Assembly: GCF_018070565.1 (NCBI RefSeq)
Contig: NZ_JAGPXL010000002.1
Coordinates: 1 to 64,000, forward strand
DNA length: 64,000 bases
DNA from: Streptomyces sp. B93
GTDB lineage: Bacteria; Actinomycetota; Actinomycetes; Streptomycetales; Streptomycetaceae
Direction of reading: 5' to 3'
Shown: piece after piece, positions 41,901-50,665 of the stretch
How the letters are laid out: each line of letters begins with the position of its first letter
Position numbering within the stretch: position 1 is the first letter of the stretch
Notes under the pieces: generated by a model
Database searches by the model: none
What the model was told of the DNA's origin: nothing
What the model saw: the letters and a program-made list of their open reading frames with translations, nothing else
Made by a program: the position numbers and the translations under genes

Positions 41901-43598
41901 TTGGCTGACAACGTCACCTCGTTGTTCCGCTCCACGGCGGCGCACAGCCCTTCGATGGCTGCGCTGACGCGGGAGAGCGGCGGGGACGGCGCCGGTCCGG
42001 TGGACTTCTGCATCCCCTGCAACCCGTACTTCCCCACCCCCGCCATGTTCGACGACATGGCGGGCAAGCTCCGTGACATCATCACGTACTACCCGAGCAG
42101 CGCCGACACCATCACGGCCGAACTGTGCAGCCTGCTCCAGCTGCCGCCGCAGTGCGTGGCGATGGGCAACGGCTCCACCGAGCTGATCACCTGGATCGAC
42201 CACCTGCTGGTCCGTGAGTCCCTCGCCATCCCCGTCCCCACCTTCGGCCGCTGGACCGACCAGCCCATGGAGACCGGCAAACGGGTCGACATGTTCCCGC
42301 TCCAGGAGTCCAGCGGCTTCGCCCTCGACCTCGCGCAGTACGCCGAGTTCATCCGGGCGCGCGGCACCCGCGTCGCCGTGATCTGCAACCCCAACAACCC
42401 CGACGGCGGCTTCCTCCACAAGCACGCCATCGTGCAGTTCATGGACGCCATGGCCGACCTGGACCTGGTCGTGGTCGACGAGTCGTTCCTGGAGTTCGCC
42501 GACGCGGAGGCGGAACCGTCCGTCGTCCAGGAGGCGATGCTGCGGCCGAACGTCATCGTCCTGCGCAGCCTCGGCAAGAACTTCGGCCTGCACGGCATCC
42601 GCTTCGGCTACCTGGTCGCCAACCCGGCGCTCGCGGGCAAGGTCCGCTCGATGCTCCCCAAGTGGAACCTCAACGCCTTCGCCGAACACGTCGTCTTCAT
42701 GCTCAAGGAACACGGCACGGAGTACACCCAGAGCCTCCAGCAGGTCCGTCGCGACCGCCTCGACATGGCGAACCAACTGGCCGCCCTCCCCGGCCTGACG
42801 GTCTACCCCTCCCAGGGCAACTTCCTCTTCGTCCGCCTCCCGGTGGGCTCGGAGGGCACGGTGGTCCGGGACCGGATGCTCACCGAGCACCGGATCCTGG
42901 TCCGCGAGTGCGGCAACAAGATCGGTTCGTCCAGCCGCTTCCTGCGTCTCGTGGTGCGCCCCCAGGTGGACGTGCGTCGCCTGGTGTCCGGCCTGGAACA
43001 GGTGCTCTACGGGACCAGGAGGGGAGCCGCCGTGCCCGAGCTGGGCACCGGGACCAGCTACAGCTCGGGCACGGCGGCGGTCGACCGCCTGGTCGGCGCG
43101 ACGAACGGGGCCGGGATGCGGATGGCGCAGGCGGCGCCCGCTCCCGTCGAACTCCCCCAGGCGGTACCCCAGCCGGCCCCGGCGGCGGCCTACCCGCAGC
43201 CGATGCCCCAGACCTACCCGCAAGCGGTACCGCAGGGGGTCCCCCAGCCCGCCCCCCAACCTGCGGCACCGCGGCCCGCCGCCGCCCAGCAGCCGGTACC
43301 GGCCCCCACTCCGGTACCGGCGCCGGCGGCGGCGATGACCCCGGCGATGTCTCCCGCGACGGCACCGGCGATGACTCCCGCGATGACACCGGCGATGGCC
43401 CCGGCAATAACTCCGGCGATGGCCCCGGCCGCGGCGATGACCGGCCCCACCCCACCCGGCGTCCCGGCCCGCGGCGGCCTCACCGCGGCCCAGGTCCGCG
43501 GCGCCACGGCCCCCGCCGACCTGACGGCGGCCCCGGCTACCGGCTGGCCGGGGCCTGGCGGCTGGCCCAACGCGGCGGGAATGGGCCAGGCGGGCTGA
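41901..43598 (+). CDS. Class I/II PLP aminotransferase with long Pro/Ala/Met tail
   Basis: 565 aa from TTG 41901, chosen for GGAGG 5 nt upstream. Residues 1-372 are a fold type I aminotransferase similar to histidinol-phosphate aminotransferase or CobD: MGNGSTELITW, CNPNNPDGG, DESFLEF (Asp193) and PLP Lys226 in SLGKNFGLHGIRFGY. From about 373 on comes a 190-residue low-complexity tail of Pro, Ala, Gln and Met with 12-bp DNA repeats, unlike ordinary family members. Physiological substrate unknown. Confidence 0.85.
   Translation: MADNVTSLFRSTAAHSPSMAALTRESGGDGAGPVDFCIPCNPYFPTPAMFDDMAGKLRDIITYYPSSADTITAELCSLLQLPPQCVAMGNGSTELITWIDHLLVRESLAIPVPTFGRWTDQPMETGKRVDMFPLQESSGFALDLAQYAEFIRARGTRVAVICNPNNPDGGFLHKHAIVQFMDAMADLDLVVVDESFLEFADAEAEPSVVQEAMLRPNVIVLRSLGKNFGLHGIRFGYLVANPALAGKVRSMLPKWNLNAFAEHVVFMLKEHGTEYTQSLQQVRRDRLDMANQLAALPGLTVYPSQGNFLFVRLPVGSEGTVVRDRMLTEHRILVRECGNKIGSSSRFLRLVVRPQVDVRRLVSGLEQVLYGTRRGAAVPELGTGTSYSSGTAAVDRLVGATNGAGMRMAQAAPAPVELPQAVPQPAPAAAYPQPMPQTYPQAVPQGVPQPAPQPAAPRPAAAQQPVPAPTPVPAPAAAMTPAMSPATAPAMTPAMTPAMAPAITPAMAPAAAMTGPTPPGVPARGGLTAAQVRGATAPADLTAAPATGWPGPGGWPNAAGMGQAG
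43334..43440 (+). repeat. Degenerate 12-bp repeats encoding (T/A)PAM in aminotransferase tail
   Basis: In-frame units of the type ATGACNCCNGCG repeat about eight times, giving MTPAMSPATAPAMTPAMTPA and onward. Repeat number is expected to vary between strains. Confidence 0.7.
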
Positions 43599-43809
43599 CC
43601 CGCCCCACCGGACGTCCCCGTCCCGGACACCGTCCCAGGCGTCCCACCGCGTCCCCGTCCTCCATGTGTTTGAGCAGGTCAGGGGGGCTCGCGTACCGAG
43701 ACATCCCATAGCGGTGATGAGACGGCGAGGGTGGCGCATAGTCACGGAGGCGCCCCTCGCCGATGCGAGGTGCGCCCCTGTGAACCGGTGACGAAAACGG
43801 AGGATGAAG

Positions 43810-44310
43810 ATGCGTAACCGGGCGATCGCGTCCCTGGTCGGAGTGGTGTCTGCCGCCATCACCGTCGCTGCCATGACCGCCACTCCGGCGAGCGCCTACG
43901 ATCCGGACCCGAAGATCATCCAGCATGACTCCCAGACGACGGTCTACTGCCCCTGCCGCTTCAACGACCCCATCGACGGCACCTACTTCGAGAAGGACGA
44001 CGGTGGGGTCGGCGTCAAGGCCGTGTTCGGCTACACGTACCCCTACGCGCTGGCGAAGGTCGAGTTCCACCCGTACGACGAGATCCTGTGGATGTACGAC
44101 GTCACGAACGACGGTGACGGCCTCTACTACAAGGTGTCCTACGAGGGTGACGGCGGACGGTACGGGGTGTACACGCCCCCCGGCACGTCCGACGCCTGGG
44201 ACGTCAAGAAGGTGAACCTGGACATTCCCGAGGGAAGGACCGTGACGATCGCCGTGTACGACGACGTCAAGCTGACCGACCACGTCGCCACGGTCAGGGG
44301 CACCGCCTGA
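43810..44310 (+). CDS. Small secreted protein of unknown function
   Basis: 166 aa; ATG 43810 chosen since GGAGG ends 6 nt upstream (an ATG at 43804 abuts it). Sec signal peptide (IASLVGVVSAAITVAAMTATPASAY) cleaved after ASA. Mature part about 136 aa, acidic, rich in Asp and Tyr, with only two cysteines (VYCPCRF) close together near the start. Beta-sandwich-like alternation but no family that I recognise. Convergent with the GH43 operon. Could be a carbohydrate-associated or immunity-type protein; no evidence for either. Confidence 0.7.
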   Translation: MRNRAIASLVGVVSAAITVAAMTATPASAYDPDPKIIQHDSQTTVYCPCRFNDPIDGTYFEKDDGGVGVKAVFGYTYPYALAKVEFHPYDEILWMYDVTNDGDGLYYKVSYEGDGGRYGVYTPPGTSDAWDVKKVNLDIPEGRTVTIAVYDDVKLTDHVATVRGTA

Positions 44311-45747
44311 TCACCGCACAGGCGTCAGCCGCCACTGCTGGCAGGCGTTGTTGAGCCAGGTCCACTGGCGTACGTCGGTGGCGTCGGCCGTCGAGCAGTT
44401 GGCGACGTCGGCGACCTTGCCGGTGGCCTGGTTGACGATGCGGACGTGGCCGCTGCCGGTGGCGAGGAAGCGGAAGCGCTGGCAGGTGTTGTTCAACCAG
44501 GACCACTGCCGCAGGGTGGTGCCGTCCGCCGGATCGCAGTTGGCGGTGTCGAGCACCTTGCCGCTCGCCACGTTCACCAGCCGGTGGGTGTCGTCGCCGA
44601 GGTCCTCGAGCCGCCAGCGCTGATGGGCACCACCGTTGCAGGTGTACTGCTGCACGTTGGCGCCGTCGGCTCCCGAACTCCCCGCCACGTCCAGGCACTT
44701 CCCGCTGTTGCGGTTGACGACCGTGTACGTGGTGGAAGTGGCCGACGGTTCACCGGAGGGGCCGGGGAGGGCGGCGCCCAGGCGGACCGGGGTGCCGAAG
44801 TCGGGCGTCCCGTCCGCGTTCCAGCCGAACCTCTGCGCACGGGTGGTACGCCCGTTGTCGCACCCCTCGCCGGCGTTGTCGTTGGCGTGGTAGACGATCC
44901 AGCTCTCGCTGCCGTCCGGGGAGGTGAAGAAGCCGTTGTGTCCGGGGCCGTAGACGCCGTTGGCGTCACTGCGCTGGAACACGGGGGTCGGCTTCTTCAC
45001 CCAGGAGGAGGCGGAGGTGGGGTTGGACCCGGTGAGTTCGAGCTGCCCGAGCTTGTAGTCCGGGGTCCAGCAGCCGCTGGCGGAGTAGACGAGGAAGGTC
45101 CGGCCGCCGCGCTGGAGGATCTCGGGCCCCTCGTTGACCGTGCCGCCCGACCGTTCCCAGTCGTAGGTGGGGCTGGAGACGGTCGTGAAGGAGGAGCTGA
45201 CCGTGTACGGGTTCGACATCCGCGCGGCGACGATGTTCTGCGTGCCGCTGTGCGTGCTGCCGAACAGGTACAGCTGGCCGTTGATGGTCGCCACGGTCGG
45301 GTCGAGCATCCAGGAGGAGTTGAGCTGGCCCCGGTAGGTGTACGGGCCCAGCGGGTCGGAGCCCGCGCTCTCCAGGACGTGACTGCGCTGGGTCGGGTTG
45401 TAGTCGGAGACGTTCTGTCCGGCCACGTAGTACAGATACCAACGGCCGTTGAGGTAGTGCAGCTCCGGCGCCCAGATGTTGCAGCAGCGGGACGCCGCGT
45501 CACCCTGCCACACCTGGACGCTGGGGGCGGTCGCGAGGCCGCCGAGGGTGGGGGCCCTGCGGATGGTGATGACGTCCGTCCAACTGGTGGAGACCAGGTA
45601 GTAGTTGCCGTCGTGGTACGTGATCCAGGGGTCGGCGCCCTTCACGGACTTCACGGGGTTGCTGAACGAGGCGGCGCTCGCGGACGGCTGTCCGAGGCTC
45701 AGCGCGAGCAGGAGGGCCGCCACCAGGGTCAGTAGGCGACGGGCCAT
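44311..45747 (-). CDS. Secreted GH43 exo-arabinofuranosidase-like enzyme with CBM13
   Basis: 478 aa, ATG 45747 with GGAG 7 nt upstream; overlaps the end of the preceding GH43 gene by 19 nt. Signal peptide (LLTLVAALLLALSLGQPSASA). Five-bladed propeller GH43: base Asp39 (KGADPWI), pKa-modulating Asp149 (WMLDPTVA) and acid Glu206 (VNEGPEIL). C-terminal ricin-type CBM13 (340-478) with three QxW-like repeats (QRW 376, QRF 423, QQW 471). Resembles exo-1,5-alpha-L-arabinofuranosidases of Streptomyces. Acts outside the cell on arabinan with the neighbouring endo-enzyme. Confidence 0.88.
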   Translation of the reverse strand: MARRLLTLVAALLLALSLGQPSASAASFSNPVKSVKGADPWITYHDGNYYLVSTSWTDVITIRRAPTLGGLATAPSVQVWQGDAASRCCNIWAPELHYLNGRWYLYYVAGQNVSDYNPTQRSHVLESAGSDPLGPYTYRGQLNSSWMLDPTVATINGQLYLFGSTHSGTQNIVAARMSNPYTVSSSFTTVSSPTYDWERSGGTVNEGPEILQRGGRTFLVYSASGCWTPDYKLGQLELTGSNPTSASSWVKKPTPVFQRSDANGVYGPGHNGFFTSPDGSESWIVYHANDNAGEGCDNGRTTRAQRFGWNADGTPDFGTPVRLGAALPGPSGEPSATSTTYTVVNRNSGKCLDVAGSSGADGANVQQYTCNGGAHQRWRLEDLGDDTHRLVNVASGKVLDTANCDPADGTTLRQWSWLNNTCQRFRFLATGSGHVRIVNQATGKVADVANCSTADATDVRQWTWLNNACQQWRLTPVR

Positions 45748-46745
45748 CCGCTGCTCCAGTTCAGGAGGTTGATGCCGAGCTTGGGGGTGCCGTTGTCGGC
45801 GCCGTCGTAGTAGTGGTAGACGATCAGGTCGCCGTCCACGTCCGGCATGACCGACTGGCCGCCGGGGCCGATGACGTTCCCGTGCGACTCCAGGACGGGA
45901 GTGCCCCCGTTGTTCATCATCGAGACGCCGTTGCGGTCGTAGTACGGCCCGGTGACGCTCGTGGCCCGCCCCACCTTGACCTTGTACGTGGAGCTGGTGC
46001 CCGCGCAGCAGGTGTCGTACGAGGCGAAGAGGTAGTAGTAGCTCCCCCGCCTGACGATGAACGGGGCCTCGACCGCCTTGGTGCCGGTGGGACGGGAGGC
46101 GAGGGAGTACCGGGTGGTGTTGGAGCCGAGCTGCTTCCCGGTCGCCGGATCGATCTGGATCATCTTGATGCCGGTCCACCAACTGCCGAACGACAGCCAC
46201 CACTTGCCGTCGCCGTCGACGAAGAGGTTGGGGTCGATGGCGTTGTAGTCGCTGGAGGAGCTGGAGGTGTAGACGATGCCGTAGTCGCTCCAGGTGCCCG
46301 GCTGGCCGGTGGTGGAGCCCGCGAGCCCGATCGCGGAGGTGTTCGAGCCGAAGGACGAGACCGAGTAGTACATCAGGTACTTGCCGCCGTGGTACGAGAT
46401 GTCCGGCGCCCAGGCCTCCGGCACGGACGAGTACCGCGACCACCAGCTGGGCCGGGTGCCGAACGCGTCCCGCCCGGCGGTGAAGGCGATGCGGTCACTG
46501 GAGGTCTTGTTGCTGATGCCGCCGCCGGTGGCGTAGAGCAGGTACTGCCCGGAGGACGTGCGGATCATCGACGGATCGTGCGTCACGACGGACCCGGTGA
46601 CCCGCCCGGGGTTGGGGTACGCCGACGCGCTGGAGGGGATCAACGCGAGGACCATGGCGGCGGGGAGGGCGAGGAGGGCGGTGCGGGTGGCTTTTCGGCG
46701 GGGGTGGGTGCTGGGGGTTGTGGGGGTGCGGGGGGTGCGGCTCAC
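45729..46745 (-). CDS. Secreted GH43 endo-1,5-alpha-L-arabinanase
   Basis: 338 aa from GTG 46745, GGAG 7 nt upstream. Signal peptide ending near SSASAYPNP. Catalytic triad Asp57 (THDPSMI), Asp171 (YNAIDPNLF) and Glu226 (AVEAPFIVRRG). The sequence HDPS, NAIDP and SYDTCCAGTSSTYKVKVGRS is shared with the GH43 at 49694-50665, so the two are paralogues. Cuts the arabinan backbone outside the cell. First gene of a two-gene operon behind regulon box 3. Confidence 0.92.
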   Translation of the reverse strand: MSRTPRTPTTPSTHPRRKATRTALLALPAAMVLALIPSSASAYPNPGRVTGSVVTHDPSMIRTSSGQYLLYATGGGISNKTSSDRIAFTAGRDAFGTRPSWWSRYSSVPEAWAPDISYHGGKYLMYYSVSSFGSNTSAIGLAGSTTGQPGTWSDYGIVYTSSSSSDYNAIDPNLFVDGDGKWWLSFGSWWTGIKMIQIDPATGKQLGSNTTRYSLASRPTGTKAVEAPFIVRRGSYYYLFASYDTCCAGTSSTYKVKVGRATSVTGPYYDRNGVSMMNNGGTPVLESHGNVIGPGGQSVMPDVDGDLIVYHYYDGADNGTPKLGINLLNWSSGWPVAY

Positions 46746-47109
46746 TTGAACGCTCCAGTTTGTTCGTGGTTTCGAACATCGGTCGCTCTGTCGGACGGAC
46801 CGTAGAATCGAACCCCGTTCGCGTCAATCCTCCGCGCACGCCACACCAACCCCGGGGCCGGATGCCGGATGCGGTGACTCGCGGGAACGGCCCCGTACTT
46901 ACGACGCATAACCGGCCCCACCGCACCCGGAGCGCTCAAGTGACCGTGGGGGCCGTCGTAGCGCGTCCTGGGGGCTGTGGTCAGGAGCGGTACCGTAGTT
47001 CCGGGCGGGAGACGTAGGTCACATTCGGCTCTGTCACATTCGTTGGGGGCGGCGGGTCATAGCTGTGTAGCCAGCAACAAGGCAGTGGCTTTGCAGCAGA
47101 GGAGTCGTC
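46746..47109. other. Divergent intergenic region (GH43 operon / AhpD-like gene)
   Basis: 364 bp. Holds regulon box 3 near the GH43 start. The rest carries no gene that I can support. The plus-strand gene at 47110 has an AGAGGAG ribosome-binding site; upstream GTCATAGCT near 47055 is a possible -10. Confidence 0.5.
46761..46778 (-). promoter_or_regulatory. Regulon box 3, palindromic form
   Basis: TGTTCG-TGGTTT-CGAACA, perfect 6-bp arms. On the minus strand it contains CGAAACCACGAAC, matching CGAAA-N3-CGAAC. It ends 16 nt before the GH43 start codon. Confidence 0.65.
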
Positions 47110-47583
47110 ATGGAAGCCCGTCTGAACGCGTTCGCCAACCCCGTCGCCCTGAAGTTCATGAAGGGCATCAACAACGCGGGGAGGGTCGTCTCCGACTCGA
47201 CCCTGCCGGCCGCGACGCAGGAACTGGTGAAGATCCGGGCCAGCCAGATCAACGGCTGCGGGTTCTGCACCGACATGCACAGCAAGGACGCCGCGCACGC
47301 CGGGGAGACCTCCGTGCGGCTCAATCTGATCGCCGCCTGGCGGGAGGCCACCGTCTTCACCGACGCCGAGCGGGCCGCGCTGGAGCTGACCGAGGAGGGT
47401 ACGCGGATCGCGGACGCTGCCGGTGGGGTCAGTGACGAGGTGTGGGAGAACGCGGCCAAGCACTACGACGAGGACCAGCTCGCCGCGCTGGTCTCGCTGA
47501 TCGCCCTCATCAACACCTACAACCGCCTCAACGTCCTCGTCCGCCAGCCCGCGGGCAGCTACGAGGTCGGCATGTTCGGCTGA
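47110..47583 (+). CDS. Carboxymuconolactone decarboxylase (AhpD-like) family protein
   Basis: 157 aa, ATG with AGAGGAG upstream. All-helical AhpD-like fold with the redox motif CGFCTDMHSKDAAHAG (CxxC plus His), so probably an alkylhydroperoxidase-type or thiol-active protein rather than a true decarboxylase. Convergent with the Rrf2-type gene 28 nt downstream. No partner AhpC here. Confidence 0.9.
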   Translation: MEARLNAFANPVALKFMKGINNAGRVVSDSTLPAATQELVKIRASQINGCGFCTDMHSKDAAHAGETSVRLNLIAAWREATVFTDAERAALELTEEGTRIADAAGGVSDEVWENAAKHYDEDQLAALVSLIALINTYNRLNVLVRQPAGSYEVGMFG

Positions 47584-47611
47584 GGGAGCGGGCTGAGGCC
47601 GGGCAGGGCCG

Positions 47612-48079
47612 TCACGTCGGGTTCTCCCAGGACGCCGGTTCCGCTGCCAGGCGGAGTACCGGCTCGGGGAGGGCGTTCGCGGTGATGTCGGCGATGGTCA
47701 CGCCCTCGAGGATGGCGCGGACGTTGGCGCGCAGGGCGATCCAGAGGGGCAGGAGGGGTTCGGCGGTGCCGGTGTAGGTGAGGCTGTTGGGGCGTTCGCC
47801 GCGGACCGAGACGATGGGTCCGTCCACCGTGCGGATGACGTCCGCGACGGTGATCGCCGCAGGGTCGCGGGCGAGGCGGTAGCCGCCGCTGCCGCCTCGC
47901 CTGCTCTCGACGATCCCGCCGCGCCGCAGGTCGCCCAGGATGCCCTCCAGGAACTTGTGCGGGATGTCCTGTGCGGCGGCGATGGTCTCCGCCTTCACCG
48001 GGTCACCGCCCTGTCCCTGCCGTGCGGCCAGCTCCAGTACCGCCCGGACCGCGTAGTCCGCCCGTGCCGAGATCCTCAT
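47612..48079 (-). CDS. Rrf2 family regulator
   Basis: 155 aa from ATG 48079; GACAAT lies 6 nt upstream, suggesting a leaderless mRNA. Winged helix MRISARADYAVRAVLELAARQ ... IPHKFLEGILGDLRRGGIVESRRGGSGGYRLARDPAAITVADVIRTVDGP. It lacks the three cysteines of IscR/NsrR-type members, so it does not hold an iron-sulfur cluster. Ligand and target unknown; the convergent AhpD-like gene might be related. Confidence 0.9.
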   Translation of the reverse strand: MRISARADYAVRAVLELAARQGQGGDPVKAETIAAAQDIPHKFLEGILGDLRRGGIVESRRGGSGGYRLARDPAAITVADVIRTVDGPIVSVRGERPNSLTYTGTAEPLLPLWIALRANVRAILEGVTIADITANALPEPVLRLAAEPASWENPT

Positions 48080-48089
48080 GGCCCCATTG

Positions 48090-48121
48090 TCCGGTGCGCC
48101 GGTGGGCGACGGCGCACCGGA
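48090..48121 (-). terminator. Terminator hairpin after GH51 gene
   Basis: TCCGGTGCGCCG (48090-48101) pairs with CGGCGCACCGGA (48110-48121), 8-nt loop, 13 nt past the GH51 stop on the minus strand. It overlaps the putative -10 of the Rrf2 gene, so read-through into that gene should be limited. Confidence 0.75.
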
Positions 48122-48133
48122 GGGGGCGCAGTA

Positions 48134-49639
48134 TCAGCTCATTCGGATCACGTTCCAGGACAGCGGCTCCAGTACGGCGGTCAGGGTGCCGTCCTGGAGC
48201 GTGGTGCCGTCCACCGCGCGCGGGGCCACCCGCTCCGGCGCGTCGAGCGTGTTGCGGGCGTCGGGGTCGGCGTCCGAGAGGGCGCTGTGCTCCACCACCC
48301 GCGTGAGGTCCAGGCCGTTCAGGGCGACGTGCAGTGGCAGCGGCTCGGTGCGGTCGCGGTTGACGGCGAAGACGGTGACCGAGCCGTCCTCGGCGCGTAC
48401 GGCGGTGGCGTGCAGCAGGTCCGTCTCGCCGTACTTCTTCGTCTCGTACGTCGGTGAGTCGACACGGACGTCGAGGACCTCGCCGCGGCCGTACCGGGAG
48501 GCCTGTGCGAAGGGGAAGAACGTGGTCTGCCGCCAGGCCGGGCCGCCCGGCTCGGTCATGATCGGGGCGATGACGTTCACGAGCTGCGCGAGGCAGGCGA
48601 CCGTGACCCGGTCGGCGTGCCGGAGCAGTGCGATGAGGAGGGAGCCGAAGACGACGGCGTCGGTGACGCTGTAGTTGTCCTCCAGCAGGCGGGGGGCCTC
48701 GGGCCAGTCGAGGTCGCCGACCTTGGCTTCGGTGCCCGACATGTACCAGACGTTCCACTCGTCGAAGGAGAGGTTGATCTTCTTCTTGGACTTCAGGCGG
48801 GCGCCGACGTGGTCGCAGGTCGCCACCACGTTCTCGATGAACGACTCCATGTCGACGGCGGAGGCGAGGAAGGAGTCGAGGTCGCCGTCGTGGGGCTCGT
48901 AGTAGGCGTGCAGGGAGATGTAGTCGACCAGGTCGTACGTCTCCTTGAGGACGGTCGCCTCCCATTCGGCGAAGGTCTCCATGGACTGGCCGGAGCTGCC
49001 GCAGGCGACGAGTTCGACGGACGGGTCGACCTGGCGCATCGCGCGGGCGGTCTCGGCGGCGATGCGGCCGTATTCCTCGGCCGTCTTGTGGCCGGTCTGC
49101 CAGGGGCCGTCCATCTCGTTGCCGAGGCACCAGAGCCTGATGCCGAAGGGGTCCTTGTCGCCGTGGGCCTGGCGGAGGTCGGAGAGCGCGGTGCCGGACG
49201 GGTGGTTGGCGTACTCCTGGAGTTCGATGGCCTCGGCGACGCCCCGGGTGCCGAGGTTGACGGCCATCATGGGTTCCGCCTGCGGGCCGATCTTCTTCAG
49301 GAAGCCGATGTACTCGGAGAGTCCGAAGCGGTTGGACTCCGTGGTGCGCCAGGCGAGGTCGAGGCGGCGGGGGCGGTCCTCGACGGGGCCGACCGAGTCC
49401 TCCCACTTGTAGCCGGAGACGAAGTTGCCGCCGGGGTAGCGGATGGCGGTGACGCCGAGTTCACGGACCAGGTCGAGGACGTCCTGGCGGAGGCCGGAGT
49501 CGTCGGCGGTGGGGTGGTCCGGTTCGAAGATGCCGGTGTAGACGCAGCGGCCGAGGTGTTCCACGAAGCTGCCGAAGATGCGGGGGTTGACCTCGCCGAC
49601 GGTGAAGGCGGGGTCGAGGGTGAAGCGGGCGGTGCGCAT
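48134..49639 (-). CDS. abfA: GH51 alpha-L-arabinofuranosidase, intracellular
   Basis: 501 aa, ATG 49639 with GGAAG upstream, no signal peptide. Releases terminal L-arabinofuranose from imported arabino-oligosaccharides. Acid/base Glu175 in WCLGNEMDGPW and nucleophile Glu294 in SFDEWNVWYM. N-terminus MRTARFTLDPAFTVGEVNPRIFGSFVEHLGRCVYTGIF and length are typical. Last gene of the leftward unit SBP-permease-permease-GH43-GH51, which fits import followed by cytoplasmic hydrolysis. Confidence 0.95.
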   Translation of the reverse strand: MRTARFTLDPAFTVGEVNPRIFGSFVEHLGRCVYTGIFEPDHPTADDSGLRQDVLDLVRELGVTAIRYPGGNFVSGYKWEDSVGPVEDRPRRLDLAWRTTESNRFGLSEYIGFLKKIGPQAEPMMAVNLGTRGVAEAIELQEYANHPSGTALSDLRQAHGDKDPFGIRLWCLGNEMDGPWQTGHKTAEEYGRIAAETARAMRQVDPSVELVACGSSGQSMETFAEWEATVLKETYDLVDYISLHAYYEPHDGDLDSFLASAVDMESFIENVVATCDHVGARLKSKKKINLSFDEWNVWYMSGTEAKVGDLDWPEAPRLLEDNYSVTDAVVFGSLLIALLRHADRVTVACLAQLVNVIAPIMTEPGGPAWRQTTFFPFAQASRYGRGEVLDVRVDSPTYETKKYGETDLLHATAVRAEDGSVTVFAVNRDRTEPLPLHVALNGLDLTRVVEHSALSDADPDARNTLDAPERVAPRAVDGTTLQDGTLTAVLEPLSWNVIRMS

Positions 49640-49665
49640 GGCTTCCTTTCGTCTGCGGGTTGTCC

Positions 49666-49695
49666 GTGGCTGGTAGCGCGGTTTCCCGCGCCCCT
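49666..49695. repeat. Genus-typical hairpin repeat, degenerate copy 3
   Basis: GTGGCTGGTAGCGCGGTTTC then CCGCGCCCCT: differs at several positions from copies at 14704 and 24549. It begins at the GH43 stop codon and lies in the 54-nt gap before the GH51 gene, where it may act as a partial terminator or 3' stabiliser within the operon. Confidence 0.65.
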
Positions 49696-50665
49696 AGAGG
49701 ACCTTGGGCCAGCCGTCTCTTGTCCAGCTGAGCCTGTTCAGCCCCAGCTTCGGTGTGCCGTCGTCCTCGGCGTCGTAGTAGTGGTACGCCAGCCAGTCCT
49801 CTCCCCGGTCCTTGAAGACCGACTGGCCGCCGGTGCCGACGAAGCGGCCGTGGCCCTCCAGGAGCAGGTCGCCGCCGCCCTCCAGCATCGGGGTGCCGGT
49901 GCTGTCGACGTAGGGGCCCTTGACGGAGGTCGAGCGGCCCACCTTGATCCGGTAGGTGGAGTCCACGCCGGAGCAGCAGGCGTCGTAGGACGCGAAGAGG
50001 TAGTGGTAGCGGCCGTGCCGGACGATGTACGGGCCTTCGACGGCGTACGGGAGGTCGGGGCGGGTCGCCAGGTGGTGGACCGTGGCGTCCTCCACCGCCT
50101 TGCCGGTCCTGGCGTCCAGCTCCACCATCCGGATGCCGGTCCAGTAGGAGCCGAAGGTCATCCAGAGCCTGCCGTCGGCGCGGATGACCGAGGGGTCGAT
50201 GGCGTTCCAGTGGTCGGTGGTCTCGGAGGTGAGGACCTTGCCGTGGTCGGTCCAGGTGCCGGGGAGGCCGGAGGGGGAGGTGGCGACGCCGATCGCGGAG
50301 TGGTTGGTGCCCCAGGAGGAGACGGCGTAGTAGAGCCAGTAGCGGCCGTCGCGATGGGAGAGGTCGGGGGCCCAGGGGTCGCCGGTGTCGTTGTACTCGT
50401 ACCACCAGGCGGGGGGTTCGGCGAAGGCGTTGCCGGAGTCCTTCCAGTGGACGCGGTCCCGGGAGAGGCGGGCGCCGATCACGCCGCCCGTCGAGTAGGC
50501 CACGTATCCGCCCGTCTTGAGGCGTATGACCGTGGGGTCGTGGATGATCTGCTGGCCGGTGATCGGCTGGGGGTCGGGGTAGGCCGGTGCCGCCCGTGCC
50601 GGGGTGGGGGTGAGGATCAGCAGGGCCGCTGCGGTGGCGGCGGCGAGGGTGCTGCGCGGGGTCAC
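49694..50665 (-). CDS. Secreted GH43 endo-arabinanase-like enzyme
   Basis: 323 aa from GTG 50665, which overlaps the upstream permease stop (GTGA). Signal peptide TLAAATAAALLILTPTPARA. Triad Asp43 (IHDPTVI), Asp157 (WNAIDPSVI), Glu210 (AVEGPYIVRHG). Paralogous to the enzyme at 45729-46745. Being coupled to the AraNPQ-type importer, it probably makes the oligosaccharides that the importer takes up. Confidence 0.92.
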   Translation of the reverse strand: MTPRSTLAAATAAALLILTPTPARAAPAYPDPQPITGQQIIHDPTVIRLKTGGYVAYSTGGVIGARLSRDRVHWKDSGNAFAEPPAWWYEYNDTGDPWAPDLSHRDGRYWLYYAVSSWGTNHSAIGVATSPSGLPGTWTDHGKVLTSETTDHWNAIDPSVIRADGRLWMTFGSYWTGIRMVELDARTGKAVEDATVHHLATRPDLPYAVEGPYIVRHGRYHYLFASYDACCSGVDSTYRIKVGRSTSVKGPYVDSTGTPMLEGGGDLLLEGHGRFVGTGGQSVFKDRGEDWLAYHYYDAEDDGTPKLGLNRLSWTRDGWPKVL

